Shown here: in pieces, positions 12,340 through 25,490 of the stretch
Layout: every line of letters starts with the position of its first letter
Position numbering within the stretch: position 1 is the first letter of the stretch
DNA from: Mactra quadrangularis
Lineage: Eukaryota; Mollusca; Bivalvia; Venerida; Mactridae
Reading direction: 5' to 3'
Assembly (NCBI GenBank): GCA_025267735.1
Contig: CM046304.1
Coordinates: 9,982,001-10,046,000 of the forward strand
DNA: 64,000 nucleotides
The notes under the pieces: generated by a model
What the model saw: the letters and a program-made list of their open reading frames with translations, nothing else
What the model was told of the DNA's origin: nothing
The model's database searches: none
Made by a program: the position numbers and the translations under genes

Positions 12340-15276
12340 GTTTGCTGTAAATTTTGTATTGAAAACATTTCGACCCATTAATAACTTTAAATACCTTAAC
12401 TTTATTATAAAATGTGATAAGCGTTTTGTTTTTATTTTATTTTCTGTTTAAAATGTTCATTATGTATTTTATTTATCAGTATGAACGTGAGTGCCATAAG
12501 CCTAGTAAATAATTGTTTTAACATGATTAGTAGGCTGTTATTTTTTTGTCTTATAATTTGATGTTTTTACGAGGCAGACTTTCTAACGTTGACTTTCAAT
12601 AAAACTGCGAATTTATTAAATAAATAGTTATTTAGAAGCAACAGTAAGTCACTAAATAACGTGGAGATAAATAGGTAGTTATGTTGTAATTACTTGTTGT
12701 ATTTTGTACTCTTCATACACGGAGGAATAAAAGTAAAAGCATTTATTGTTGATAAAAAATGTATGCACCGATACATTAGATGAGCATAAATTTTCATAGT
12801 TCAAATTGCCTATCCTCCTCACACAATATGATGGCAATATTATTGACATAATTAGTTTACCAACAACTGAACCATAACAATGATATTTGTCCATTTCTGT
12901 GTAGAATATCACAGACAAATTAATAGAGATCGTCCTATTGTATTTTGTATAGTATTTCACCACTGAATGATTGTTTCTTGAAACACATTTGTTGTGTATA
13001 TGTGATTTGTGACTTTATTGCTATTATATTAAACAATATACGTGTTTCATATAAAAGCCTCAAATAAGATTGTATACATTCTGATTCAAATAAATAACTC
13101 ACTCATACATTGATAGTCTATACTATAGGGCTGCAACGATTGATCGGAAAGTCGGTTCGATGCAATCTTTTTTCTTTCGATTCGATTTTGTTTGATTCCA
13201 TTCATTGAATAGTAAAGTTAATTCCAAATATACATAAATGCGTTCATTTTTCATTTGAGCTTAAAACTTACTAACATTGATAAAAGTAAAATTGTTACTG
13301 AAATTTGCAACATTTTTTTCTGAACAAATTCGTTAAGCAAACTGAATACTCATACTAATTTATTTATCACTAGTTTATTGGATTATTTTTTTTTGCTAAA
13401 AAGTCTTGATAGAGACTATTATGTATTGTTTCGTAGTAAGGGACACACAAAATCTGTCATGTTTTATTTGGAGAACATACGGTAAAGAACAAAATACACA
13501 CTGATAATTAGTAGATTTGATACATAGACCAATCAGGCCATCAACAGCCCTGTTTTATTTCCACTTAAAGATACTAGTTAACAGATTTGGTTTTTATTCT
13601 ATAGTTTCAAAATACCATTCAGTGTCTGTAATTGTGTCAAAATTAATTCTTATTATTTTAAGACAGTCTGATCTATATGTTGCAAGAAATATACAATTAA
13701 AGTCACAAAATGCACTGATAGTGTCTATACCGTGTCATACGGGGTAAATATTTATTACATGAAACACCATCATTTGTAGTAGTATGTCAATTCGCACTAA
13801 AATTGTCATTATTAGAACACTACTTCCCTGCTTCCAAAAAAAATTCCATACAATTTTGATAGTTTAAGAAAAAGTTAATATTTAAATTGAAATCTGTGAA
13901 CGAGTACTTTAAATGGCAGCAATGCCGTTTGTGTAGATAGTTCCAATTAGCATGTGCGACCATTTTTTCAATATTTTCTATACTAGGCATTATTATTTCG
14001 ATTGAAATATTTCGTTCTCCAATTATTATTAGAAAGATTTACGTATATTAATGGGGTTTTTTCAGACAATTAGTAAAAATTTCAATGCAGTCTTTTTGTT
14101 TAAAGCCTAGACATTTTAGTCAATTTTCAAACTGCCTGACTTATTAAGGCAATTCACAAAATCTGTTAAGTATTAGGCATTTTACTAAATTCCCAAATTC
14201 ACAGATTGCCTAAATTACAAATTGCTTGTAACATATATATTATCTGCACATGTTCTTTTATACTTTCAGACAATTTGTAAAAGACGTAGTGTCGATGCGC
14301 CTTAAAACAACATGCAAAAAAAACGCTGTTAAAATTTAAGTCATTTTGTAAAAGGTCTCTACATGTTCAGGCATTTTACAAAATGCCTGACAATTTTAGG
14401 CAATTTATACAATGTATGAGTAAATTGCTTGTAACATATACATCGACATTCGCCTGTTTAAAACCAAAATGCTGAAATCACTGAATGAACGATTTATTGA
14501 AAGTCTCTCGTAATAAAGCCATGGTGTATGATGCATTTTTAGACTGGAAGGAGGCTAATTCTTTTTGTAAGGAAATAGTTCAGAATAGGTTTGCAAATTC
14601 GAAATTTTGCTGTTTCAATCTGAGTCCTTTCAAATTTCAACAAATGTATATCTAGTTATGGGCATAAAACAAGAAAACCGGTTATTCAAAGCACATTGGG
14701 ATGGACATTTAGACTTTTAAAGTACAATTTAAAGCAAAATATTGAATTAATGAGAAAAACTGCAACGTATTAATGTATTGGGTTAGAAATTTTGTCTAGT
14801 ATACATACAAAAAATGGTATGTCTATGCCTACAGTGTTTTATGTTCCAAGTTTGGTGTATTTTGACAAGACTGTGTATTGAGGTAATAAGTGATTCAACT
14901 AAGTACATTTACTTAGAAACTAAGTCAATTTAAAAATGACATAAATTTACATTCGGTACTTACTGGTATGTGTGCTGCAACGGGGACTTACGATTTTATT
15001 GCAATTAAAACATAGTATAAATCAATAGTTAAGTTGTATGTAAGACAAATTCTGCAGCATTGTGGTAAACAGATTAACGCGTTATTTAACTGGTTAACTA
15101 GTCGCGTAACTTGTTAATCACTATTCTGCTAACTGGTAAGTAGGCCTACTTATCTAGTTTCTTGATTCTTACTAAATTAACACGTTATTTCATAGGTTAA
15201 TTGGTAACATATCCACAATATCGTTAAATGGTATGCAATAATTTAGTTACGTATTTAATTATTCACTTAACATTAA
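12340..15276. other. Intergenic with decayed repeats
   Basis: No gene recognised. A hAT-like end is at 13126. Between 14090 and 14450 there are repeated AGGCA...TTTACAAA motifs, and AAATTGCTTGTAACATATA occurs twice about 205 bp apart, suggesting a decayed tandem duplication. A run of GTTAA/TTAAC words fills 15065-15215. Confidence 0.5.
13126..13170 (+). repeat. Isolated hAT-like terminus
   Basis: The start TAGGGCTGCAACGATTGATC is the classic end of a widespread hAT non-autonomous family. I did not find the inverse partner downstream, so the copy is truncated or its other end has decayed. Confidence 0.45.
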
Positions 15277-16634
15277 AGCCACTAAACGAAGACAAAATCT
15301 TTATCATCAATCTAAAAACAAGTAATACTATCTAAAAGACTATCGAATATAACCGCCTTGGGATTATGATAACTCTCTCAAACGGGTTCCCTTGTAGGGG
15401 TCAAGCTCTTCAAAATATCAGTTTCTTATAAAAGTGGGGTACTTTTATAACATGCAAATTAGACAACGGAGAATGTCGGAGATACTCTCTCAGCCAATCA
15501 AATTGCTTAAAAAGTATTTGATAAAACTTACACGACTATGTTAAGTGTTTGATATATCAAATCGTTTTCTAGTGATTTACTCGAGAAACCAGTGCGTGTA
15601 AGTTTTGAGTTCGCAAATATCTAAACTGATGCTAAAAAGAAACGCCTCATTTCAGCTAGGTACATAATTTTCATGATCAGAATACCAAGAGATGGCTTGT
15701 AAAAGGTCTTTGGTGACGTGTGCAACGTGAGGTCTGTCGTCCTTATTCTGATAGAAAAAGTATTGACGTTGCCAGAATATAGCGACACTCACATGGCATA
15801 ACAGCTGGTCAATACGATGAGTACACAAAATTACCTCAGCAAACAACGAGTTGTGACTGAAACTCGTTTTAAGACACTTATAAGTCTGAGGGAGTTACAT
15901 AAGTCGAAACACGACTCATCACTGAACTCCCAACACCATTGTTGTGATGATACGAGGGTAGAGATAGACGTCGGTGACGATGGCAAAACTTAAGAATTAG
16001 TCCGCGGTACGGACGGTTTACGCCAAAGTTTTCCTCATTGAATGTCGACTTATTTGGCGTACACGGTTACCCTTTCACTACACGTGACGTAGATATTGCC
16101 GTGAAAATCTATTACGCGAGTAACGTTGGTGTTTACATAAATTTTGTAGTTGTCTTGTCTTACCCACGTTACACCCGTTCTATGATCTGAACGTGGCATA
16201 TCAGCAAACTTTTCTGTGTACTTAAAGACTTAATTGATTGGTTTCTTTTTCTCGTCAGTATATGTTTATGTATGATTTTATAAAACTATTTACATGAGTT
16301 TCGTGAGTTTTAATTAGTTTTCGCACGAAATTCACTGTACAAAGCCTGTATTTATCAAAGCAGGAAATTTGTTTACTTCCGAATTGAAGTTGTGGTTATT
16401 TTTAGCCACGACGGGATATCCCGACCTTGTTCGTCGAGTTCCGGGATTTTCCGTAGAGTCTTTACTTTCGTTTTTAATCGCGAATTTCAAAATAGAATTA
16501 GTATAAAATCTGGAGAAAATACTTTAGAATTTTGTGCCTGGGATGCGTTTAATATATTAGTTTAATGTTTGCATAAGTTTTAAGCAAAACCATGATACTT
16601 GAAAATTATCAGCGTTCAGTTTAGTAAAGGGGCT
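15277..16634. mobile_element. TTAA-flanked element, copy 1 (1358 bp)
   Basis: The termini are AGCCACTAAAC at the left and, read inward on the other strand from the right, AGCCCCTTTACTAAAC. The left flank is TTAA; the right flank is TTAT, one base from TTAA. A TTAA target fits the piggyBac or Kolobok superfamilies. Copy 2, of exactly the same length, begins 98 bp after the right end of this one. A decayed version of the open frame seen in copy 2 lies at about 15840-16160. Confidence 0.65.
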
Positions 16635-16732
16635 TTATGCTGGTGAATAATATAAAGATGGCAGTTGTAGGCACTGATTTGCATTTATTTCCTAATACAA
16701 TGATTAATTTATTGGGAAAAAAATACTATTAA

Positions 16733-18090
16733 AGCCACTAAACGAAGACAAAATCTTTATCATCGATCTAAAAACAAGTAATACTATCTAAAAGATTATA
16801 GAATATAAACGCCTTGGGATTATAATAACTCTATCAAGCGGGTTTCTTTGTAGGGGTCAAGTTCTTCAAAATATCAGTTTCTTATAAAAGAGGGGTACTT
16901 TTATAACATTTAAATTAGACTACGGATATACTCCCTCAGCCAATCAAATTGCTTGAAAAGTGTTTGAGAAAACTTACACGACTATGTTAAGTGTTGGATA
17001 TATCATATCGTTTTCCAGTGATTTACTCGAGAAACCAGTGCGTGAAGGTTTTGAGTACGCAAATGTCTAAATTGATGATAAAAAGAAACGCTCATTTCAA
17101 CTAGGTACATAATTTTCATGATTCATAATAACAAGAGAAAACATTAATGCTGTTAGCCTGTAAGAAGTCCTTGGTGCAACGTGTGCAACGTGAGGTCTGT
17201 CGTTTTTATGCTGATAGACAAAGTCTTGACGTTGCCAGAATATAGCGACACTCACAGACATAATAGCTGGTCAATGTGATGTGTCCACGAGGTAACCTTG
17301 GCAAACAACGAGTTGTGACTGAATCTCGTTTTAAGACACTAATAAGTCTAAATGCATTACATAAGTCGAAACACAACTCATCACTGAACACTACATTCTC
17401 CCAACACCATACGAGGGTAGAGACAGATGTTGGTGACGGTGGCATAACTTTAGAACTAGTCAGTGGTACGTTTTATGCCAAACAAGAAGTTTTCCCATTG
17501 TTAGTCGATTTATTTGGCATACACAGTTACCCTTTCACTATACGCGCCCTAGATACTGCCGTGAAAATCTATTACGCGAATGGCGTTGATGTATACATAA
17601 ATTTGTAGTTGTCTTGTCTTATCCATGTTGCACGCGTTCTACTTGAACGTGGCCTATCGGCAAACGTTTCTGTATATCTAAAGACTTAATTGGTGCGTTT
17701 CTTTTTCTCGTTAGTATATATTATTGTATAATTTCATAAAACTATTTACATGAGTTTCGTGAGTTTTAATTAGTTTTCGCACGAAATTCACTATACAAAA
17801 CGTATATTTATCAAAGCAGAAAATGTGTTTACTTCCGATTTGAAGTTGTGGTGATTTTTAGCCTCTATGGGATATTCCAATCTCGTTCGTTGTGTTCCGT
17901 GATTTTCCGTAGAGTCATTACTTTCGGTTTTAATTGCAAATTTCAACACAGTATTAGTATAAATTCTGGAGAAAATACTTGCGATTTTTGTGCCTGGGAT
18001 GCGTTTTATATATTTATTTAATGTTTGCAGAAGTCTTAAGCAAAAACATGATACTTGACAATTATCAGCGTTCAATTTAGTAAAGGGGCT
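16733..18090. mobile_element. TTAA-flanked element, copy 2 (1358 bp)
   Basis: A direct relative of 15277-16634, clearly alike along its whole length. TTAA is present on both sides (16729-16732 and 18091-18094), so the ends are well defined. No transposase domain is recognised. The 110-codon open frame at 17276-17608 is described separately. Confidence 0.7.
17276..17608 (+). pseudogene. Unrecognised open frame inside TTAA element
   Basis: A 110-residue frame with no domain I recognise. The C-terminal part (about residues 75-110) is rich in aromatic and aliphatic residues, with the stretch VDLFGIHSYPFT. The matching part of copy 1 can be read with similar residues but has stops and frame changes further upstream. 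Between copies most base changes in the readable part alter the amino acid, so I see no sign of selection on a protein. It may be the end of an old transposon gene or a chance frame. Confidence 0.3.
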
Positions 18091-18094
18091 TTAA

Positions 18095-21000
18095 CGTAGC
18101 TAGTGAACCACTGAATAGAAATATGCCACCATAGCATATAGATGAACAAATGATGTGTAAAAGGACATACCATCATCTTCGTACCCAGAGATTATCATAA
18201 AACAAGTTAGAGCGAGAATCTTGATGACCTCTTCGTACAAGAATGCCATATCATTATCGACGTTCCTGAATGTCGATATATACAATTATAAAGATTTGAG
18301 CATTTTGTAGGTAGTCGACACCGGTTGCCTTAAGCCAATCAAAATGATGCATTTGAGGTCACATGATAAAAAGTGGACGTCAAAATATGAAAATAAGGGG
18401 TGCGTGAATGGACTCGCCGACGCCATGTTCTTTTTACTCAAAGGCGGAGTTGTGATACACGACTAAACGTCGATTTAAAGCATTTTTGGAAATGCCAATA
18501 CTTGTATAATAGTAGTGGTTGATATTTCACGGGCGCATTTGTATATATAGGTAGATCTGAGGGTCAATTGCATATGAGAAGGGTATGGGTAAAGTTAATA
18601 TGTAAATGATAGATCGAGTCAGAAAAAGTACAGCAAGAACAACCCGATCACAAGTGAAGTATATAAGGCTCTACAGTGTGCAATAGAAATATATATGTAT
18701 CACAGAAGTTTGGGTATTTTGTAATATTAAAAATACTCCAAAAAAGTGGGATTGAAGACTTTAAGTGAATAAATGAAGTAATACACGAAAGTGTTTAAAG
18801 TTTTAATGATCATACTAGAGTTAACTTAATTAGTTCTAAAATATACACGAGACCGTGCTAATGTTTCTTTATCATATACAAATACTTAAATATCATGGCC
18901 ACAATGATAACTGGACGTAAATAGATTGACCGGAAGTTGTTATTGACTCTATAAAGGCTGTATGCCAATTTTATCCGGCCACTGACTGCCATTAAGTGAT
19001 ACACAAAGGTCATTGTTTCGATAAGATGGTGATTTTTAGACAATCCTATGCATTCACGTATTTACTGGTTCATTCAATTATTTGATTATATATTAATAAT
19101 GTATATGTAGCAATGCAGCTTGGCAGGTCGCGCGCTGTAGAGAGATCGTGCAATCGCTTTCAAACTTTCAAAATGTTGTTCACAGACAAGGGTGAAAGGT
19201 TGTCATTAATAAAGACGACATTGTTGCACGATGCCGCGCTTTATATTATAACACTGCAACCCTCGAAAATGTGGTTCAGAATACAACAGGCGTTCGGGTT
19301 TAGATTCCTCCAAATATTCAGAACTGACTCCATAATGTCGGCATAGTGACTAGACGACCTGCCATTCGCGTTCAGATAATGCACAATCACATGCAAGCAT
19401 GTCCACAAAGGACCAGAGATAACCTAACAGGGGCCCTTAACAACTGGACAACAGTAATTGTAATTGATAAGTCTTAGTCCCCTATTGACTTTACGTACCC
19501 ACGCTATGAGAACGACCAGCGAACGGTTTACACGAGTATGCATCATTATTCATGATCGGTATGGTGGGAGATGCAGAGGGAGACCAATTTGTACATCGTC
19601 GACAACGATACACTAGCAGCTGAAAGATACGTCTATGAGATCTTGGTGGTATACGTAAATTCATTTTATTATAGGTACAAAAGATATATGTTTACACAGA
19701 CGTGTGCACGAGATCCTTGAGAAATGGAATTACACGTTGAAACAAAATATCTATATAATTGCTGATACATGGAGAATTTTTAAAATCGTCATGTCGTGAA
19801 AATCGAACGGACATATTAAGAACATAGTTGTGTTATGGACTCTTTAGATGAGGTACTGATACAGCCAGTAAAAGTAACAATATCTAATTTACTCGATCTT
19901 GAATGTGATAAGTTGTACTACTTTTGATCAACTGAATAAAATAAAGAGAAAGAATATTTGTAAAATTCAAAAGAACAAAAGACATTTACAAATCACATTA
20001 AGAGAGAAAAACACTTAAATCTATAATACTTAAACAAAAATAAAGTTAAAAATGTGGTGAGACTCGAACCCACAGTCGACAAAAGTCAAGTTATCACTGT
20101 TCTGCACACTTAACTTCTTGGCTATCGTGCATTAAGTAAACTTCTGCTGTAATTAGACTACATAAACAAATCACGATTCGTAAAATAAGATGCACATCCT
20201 CAACAATGGTATGAGCGACCTTTGGAAAATCACAGGTCGTTGTCGAACTAGAATTGTCAATCCCATTGTTCGAGGACAGGTCACTAAACAGTAAACATAG
20301 ATGGGTCACCTTAGCCACATTTCGCTCAATAGACAACCTATTCGCCTTTACACAGTGAATACGTGCTTTGATAGTCATGGCCTGGAAAGAACAAGTCATA
20401 AATAAGCGTCATAGCAATAAACTTTCAGTTGAGCTACTCGAACGTAAAATGATAAGGAAGTTATATATGTAACTGCGCAAATTTCAAGAACTTATTTCTT
20501 ATTTTATTGGTTAATCTTTTTTATACAAAGTATGTATGATTTTAAACTTCGACGTGGGAACCTTCGCGCTGTTATGCTCCGATTTCAACCACAATGTGGA
20601 AAAAGTTTCAGTCTCATATCCTTATACTTAGTTCCCCCCTCAAAACCCTCTATGCAATTAACATATCAGCCAAAATTAATACTTCAAAGTTTACCCAAAT
20701 TAAACGATCGTTTCCTTTATGAAACATATAAGTCATTATGTGGTCAAAAGTGACCGCAAGGGATCTATGGGCGTGATGTACACGTGCGGTGTAACATGAT
20801 GACGTCTCGGCACCTGGTATTGTAACTGAGAGTAGCATTCAGTGTAAACACTGTTTGATATGTTAAATACTTTAACATTATATTGCATTTATCTGTTATG
20901 ATAGCTAATCAAGCAACAAGTATGGTGGGTCAGACGCCCCAAGTAGAATTTTCAAAATTCGCCCCTTAAACCAAGTAATAAATATTCAAAATTACTTTTG

Positions 21001-21296
21001 ATATTGGCGTAATATGCCTATATAACTACATGTAGTCTGATGTTTTGGAGAGAATTCGGACGCCTCATAATTTATTTTACAACATTGAATCTCATTATTA
21101 AATTCAGACCCTGTCCATGAGAAAATATAGATCCACCCTTGAATAACGAACTTTGTATACATGCTTAAGTAAAACGTTGATTTTAGCCACGTAAGTTCAA
21201 AGAACATTGAACTTTTACGTACAGTAACTGAAGGACTTCCTTCACTGAAGTACATTGTAACTAAGACAATAGATAATACAAGGATTGTGATACAAG
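18095..21296. other. Intergenic, no gene recognised
   Basis: About 3.2 kb of AT-rich DNA with short frames lacking domains. A tRNA-like relic lies at 20056-20131 on the minus strand. Confidence 0.5.
20056..20131 (-). repeat. tRNA-Leu-like relic or SINE head
   Basis: Read on the minus strand it has box A-like TAGCCAAGAAGTTAAGTG and a perfect box B-like GGGTTCGAGTCTC. The T stem GTGGG/CTCAC pairs, and the spacing suits a long-variable-arm tRNA. The acceptor arms do not pair, so it is not a working tRNA. Confidence 0.4.
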
Positions 21297-21336
21297 CATT
21301 CTCGTTCCCAGAGTCTAGTAGGATTCTTAATACTAG
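21297..21336 (+). repeat. Solo end of Mutator-like family
   Basis: CATTCTCGTTCCCAGAGTCT and the next 20 bases match the terminal inverted repeat of the element at 31102-32485. No partner end was found nearby, so it is a truncated copy. Confidence 0.55.
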
Positions 21337-21947
21337 AGGCCAATAACTCGATGATATCATAATTGAAATTCTTGTCGTACATCAATATCACTATTTGGCC
21401 TCTGTGTGAAACTATCTCAACGATAGTGTTGATTCTTTACATCAGATTCTGGATGTTTAAAAGTCCACAGTGTGAATGTGTTTCACGTCGTTGTCGAGGC
21501 AGTCAATTGTTCAGAATCATACCATAGAAGTATGGGTCAGTGGCTAATGTAGTATTCCATATACATGTACTATTGTATAGAACGTGGTCCAGACCTTGGT
21601 CACTAAATGGATCACTGATGTCTAGTGTTCATCAGTATTTATTCTATCATTTTCGTATTTAGTTTTTTTGTAAAAAAATTATTTTGATAATTTTTGATCA
21701 TTTATTCATAAATTATGCATATAATTGTCAAGCGCTTTTGAGCATATTTTTCCATATGATTTCAGCGCTATTCAGATGTGGTATATAATAATAATAATCA
21801 TATAATAATAATCTAAAACTGCTTACTAAAATAAATAAGTCAGCATTTATAGCCTTTCTAAATATTATTACCTGTAGTAATTTGTATCTAACCAAATCTT
21901 GACATACATGAATTCATGTGTGTTACTAAAAGATGGGTGCATCTCAT
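21337..21947. other. Intergenic, nothing recognised
   Basis: AT-rich spacer between the solo Mutator-like end and a hAT element, with no recognisable feature. Confidence 0.5.
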
Positions 21948-22254
21948 CAGGGCTTTTTCAGTCTATCTCATGGGGCCGAATATGGGCCCCATTCCCAATG
22001 CCAAATAACAACCATTTTTCCCAATTTCAAGAAAAAAATTCCCAATCTTGTAAAATAATTTCCTTTGAACAGGATGTCTTTCGCCTTTACAAAAGAAACC
22101 ATGAGATTTCATATAAAATAATAAATACATAAAATTCCCAATTGGGTTGATTTATCGATATTATTTTCCTAATTCAGACTATTTTGTATTTACAGCATTA
22201 AAAATTCCCAATTTGGGCAAGGCCTTTTTCCCAAAACCCCCTGAAAAAGCCCTG
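21948..22254. mobile_element. hAT-like MITE (307 bp)
   Basis: The ends are CAGGGCTTTTTCAG and CTGAAAAAGCCCTG, a perfect 14-bp inverted repeat. CTCAT flanks both sides. A 5-bp duplication is shorter than the usual 8 but occurs in some hAT subgroups. The interior repeats the phrase ATTCCCAATT several times and is non-coding. Confidence 0.75.
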
Positions 22255-22259
22255 CTCAT

Positions 22260-23406
22260 TCATGAATAAACCTAACATAGTTATTTAACACATACTTCTC
22301 TTGTCTACATTCTCTTATACAGTTATGAATTACTTAACTAAATTGTGCAATTCTGTGGTTATTTCTCTCACCGACATTCTCGAGTTAAAACAGTTAACCA
22401 TGTTGAACTGGTAGCATTAAGATAGCAAGTTCAATGTAGGTTTAATAAGAAACATCTTCAAAGACATTCAGCACTATGCAGGATTAATTTTGTTTGAAGT
22501 GTAGACCGTCATATTCACTGTTCAGTCATACCATCAGGACCATAGTTCATACCACAGCAAATGTATAAACTATAATCTATTAGCATAGTGAGTCACCGAT
22601 AATTCACAGAGTTTATAGTCAGCAGATACTGTCCATGCTATGCACCAATGGTACCATATCTTTAATCCATATCTCTATACCCAAAGGGAATTTCATTGGA
22701 TAGGTTTGGTAGAGCAAATTGTAGTGCTAAAAAATATAGGTCATATATTGGCTTAGACAGCTGCACCAAAAAAGAACGATTATACTTACTTTGTCGCTGT
22801 TAGTTTATGACTTTCATTATCCACAGTGCCACAGTGACCTATTTTTCTTGTATTATTGTTTTGTTCAGATGTATCCTGTAATTTGCAAGACTTCATGTAT
22901 TTCAATAAACTTAAAACACACAAACAAAGACCCAACAGTGAGACTCTATGTTCACATCACATACATTGTTGATCTTTAGATTAAATTTTATAGAAAATTT
23001 GCAATAGAGTGAACTGAGGGGGACAAGCCAATATTATATCATATTAAAATGTCAGCATAAGACCTCTTCACAATGTGGAACGAAAAAATAAACAATAAAA
23101 GATATTGGCATATAAACATGTTCCCATTTATTCTATTAATACATCAGAATTAACAAAAGCACAGTAAATAAATGTTTAATTAGTTGAGATCATTCTGCAA
23201 AATGGTGTAATTAACAGTAACTGTAATTCTTATATAATGAAAGAAGCATTAATGTGGAGAGAACGTCAAGTGTTACTCACTTCTATCAATGAAATAGTGA
23301 GTAAACTAACCATCCCCATAAATAAATCCAAAACATTACAACCAAAAGTATAATATATTCTAAAACAACATTGTAAATGTTAATTAAATTAAAATCATCA
23401 AATATT
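22260..23406. other. Intergenic, nothing recognised
   Basis: AT-rich, with no domain-bearing frame, inverted repeats or tRNA-like sequence noticed. Confidence 0.45.
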
Positions 23407-23548
23407 CTTGTTTGTTTGTTGGGTTTAACGCCGTAGCAACACATAGTATAGGTCATATAATGGCAGTCAGTCAACCTACTCACTGTTCCTGGAAAGGCTA
23501 AATCTCTGTAAGCACATACTTTGTCAGTGACTGACAACTGCCCTACAT
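23407..23548 (-). mobile_element. SINE-like repeat, minus strand
   Basis: Read on the minus strand it ends CTACGGCGTTAAACCCAACA followed by ACAAACAAG, a short-repeat tail. The 3' end resembles the tail of the SINE at 26543-26804 (GATACGGCATTAAATCCAAT). The body shares CAGTGACTGACA and a CTGGAAAGGCTAAATCTCTG-like stretch with 26408-26529, and more weakly with 28080-28180, so several diverged copies of one family occur here. Confidence 0.55.
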
Positions 23549-24389
23549 AATTAAAAATCATTGGTAGGAAGGAGAATGAAAACTTATATAATATGATATA
23601 TCATTCAGCAAAACTGTTGTTCATTTAATGATGAGAACACAATCTACTACATACCATATATTCTGGCTGCACATTTTTATCATGTATCATAATTATGTAA
23701 TTCTAAACATAATCAAGTTTTTTGTTGACAAATGTTTAAGTTCAATGTCACAGTTGACATTGGTATTACCAAATTTCTTCTACTGTTGTCATTAGAATAT
23801 GAGACCAATAAAATAAATACATTTTGAAGTTAATGTCAGTCAATTTAAGCTTTAAATGGCCAATTGGTATACAATGATATTATTTAGGTACAGTAAAGTT
23901 CTACTTGTAAGACCATCAAAATTGATAGTTCTAATATTATATATAGGAACCTTTTTCTCCTCAAATTCAGCCAATGGGACTACAAAATCTTCAAAACTCA
24001 CATGATTTTGCAATAAAGAAGGTGGTTTTCATAGCAGAATTTTACTGTATATTTAATAAGTAACCAAATATCGCTTGATCGTTACTAACATGTTTTATTG
24101 GTCAAATTTTAACCTACACATTCTGACCCAACTACCATAAAACTTATAGACATGGTAGACATAGCTAGATATTTTAACTACACCATCTGTAACTTTCTAA
24201 ATACTTGCAATATGTGTTGAAAGCAAGATTAAAGATGCTGTTTCAATGTTGTACACATTGATAATCATGGATCAAACCTCATAAAAAAATGTTCAAAATT
24301 TTCCCTTCATTACTGTAAGTGAACACAATCTGTTTTAATACAATTATTTCATAGATGTACATGTATATCAGAAAAGTGACATGTACTGG
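23549..24389. other. 3' flank of NSRP1, probably contains its 3' UTR
   Basis: Non-coding AT-rich sequence just beyond the NSRP1 stop codon on the minus strand. The nearest AATAAA on that strand is at 24094-24099. Confidence 0.4.
24094..24099 (-). promoter_or_regulatory. Candidate polyadenylation signal of NSRP1
   Basis: AATAAA on the minus strand, about 290 nt after the stop codon. It is the first such hexamer noticed downstream. In AT-rich DNA it can occur by chance. Confidence 0.35.
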
Positions 24390-25056
24390 TTAAGTATCTT
24401 CTCCAACGGCTGCAGGTCTCATATTTTCTCTAGCAAGTTTTCTACCAAGATATCTAGCCCTAGCATCTTGTATATCACTTTCTGTAGATTTTCTTGCATA
24501 CTTGGATTTCTGTTCAACATTTTTCACTGAATTATTATCAGTTTCATGTAAAGCAGTATTATTATCATTGTTCTTTACAGATTTTTTATCATGTCTGTCA
24601 AACATTTCATTATCATTAAATTCATCTGAAACTTTTCTCTTTTCTTTCCTATCATGTGACCTTGACCTAGTTCTTTGTGTTTTTTGTTTACTTTGTTGTT
24701 CACTTGACCTATCTCTAGATCTGCTTCTATGACGTCTGGACTTATTGTCAACACTTTCTTTTCTTTCATTTTTACCAAGTTTGTTATATCTAGAGTCAGG
24801 TGATCTTTTCTCACTATCATACTTTGACCTTTTATCATCAGACAGTGACCTTGACCTTTTTCTTCTTTTGTCATTTGACCTTGATCTTTCATGTCTATTT
24901 TTAGCATTTGACCTTGACTTAGTATTTCTACTTTCCTCAGAATCATCACTGTTGTTACTATCTCTTCTTGTACGATACTGTTTTCCATGAGAATCCTTTT
25001 TAAAAGTCTTTCTTTCTTCTTCAGATGAATCATTAACTTCTTTCAAAGTTCTCTCT
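24390..25056 (-). CDS. NSRP1: NSRP1 exon 8, RS-rich tail and stop
   Basis: The largest exon: 221 codons and a stop. It opens ERTLKEVNDSSEEE and is dominated by Arg/Ser/Lys/Asp, with RS dipeptide clusters such as RRHRSRSRDRSS and RTRSRSHDRKEKRK, typical of nuclear speckle proteins and probably phosphorylated. The last 25 residues, DARARYLGRKLARENMRP and on, match the C-terminal SARDRYLARQMARVNAK motif of human NSRP1. An upstream in-frame ATG makes the stretch look like a stand-alone 227-codon frame, but the TTTCAG acceptor and matching phase show it is the terminal exon. Frames on the other strand here are shadows of the RS repeats. Confidence 0.93.
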
Positions 25057-25083
25057 CTGAAATATGTAATCAATGAGTGAAAT

Positions 25084-25490
25084 TAGAGCTGTCATCAATT
25101 CCAATGATATCGCTGTATCGTTGATATTTATTTTCTGATCAATAATCAATATGCATTTTGAAATATCGATAATTAAGCCTACAAAGGTAAATAGATTAAA
25201 GTCAGTCTTAAGGGTCAAATTTATGAGACAAATCTTCCATCGTAAGCGCTGTCCTAATATTAACAGTTAGGTCTAAAACATTGACGGCACCCCCATTGAG
25301 GAAATAGCTCTAGACAACAGAAGGTATAACATTCATGACAAATATACATCTATTATAAGTTTATGCCAACATAAATGGTCTATATAGTACTGCAGTGAAG
25401 GTATCGATATATATTGGTGTATAGTCAATATCTATTTCTCGATACATCCACATCGTCAATTCACTTTAAGCCCAATCAATGACAGCTCTA
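25084..25490. mobile_element. hAT-type MITE in NSRP1 intron 7 (407 bp)
   Basis: The ends are TAGAGCTGTCAT and ATGACAGCTCTA. A perfect 8-bp duplication, AGTGAAAT, flanks it at 25076-25083 and 25491-25498. The interior holds repeated ATCGATA-like words. It starts only about 28 bp upstream of the exon 8 acceptor, so it may overlap the branch-point area. Confidence 0.88.

Noticed and set aside
20056..20131. Possible second tRNA gene
   Set aside because: Box B and T arm are good but the acceptor strands do not pair, so it is a relic.
20992..21360. 122-codon minus-strand frame
   Set aside because: It runs through the Mutator-like end at 21297 and has no recognisable domain. Probably chance.
24640..24920. 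Repeated TGACCTTGACC words resembling nuclear receptor half-sites
   Set aside because: They are the complement of AGG-TCA codons encoding Arg-Ser in NSRP1. The same word at 30460 is part of a transposon core repeat. No regulatory meaning needed.
24502..25033. Other frames over the NSRP1 terminal exon (76, 81 and 152 codons)
   Set aside because: Shadows of the RS-rich coding strand. The chosen frame has the family's C-terminal motif and fits the splice phase.
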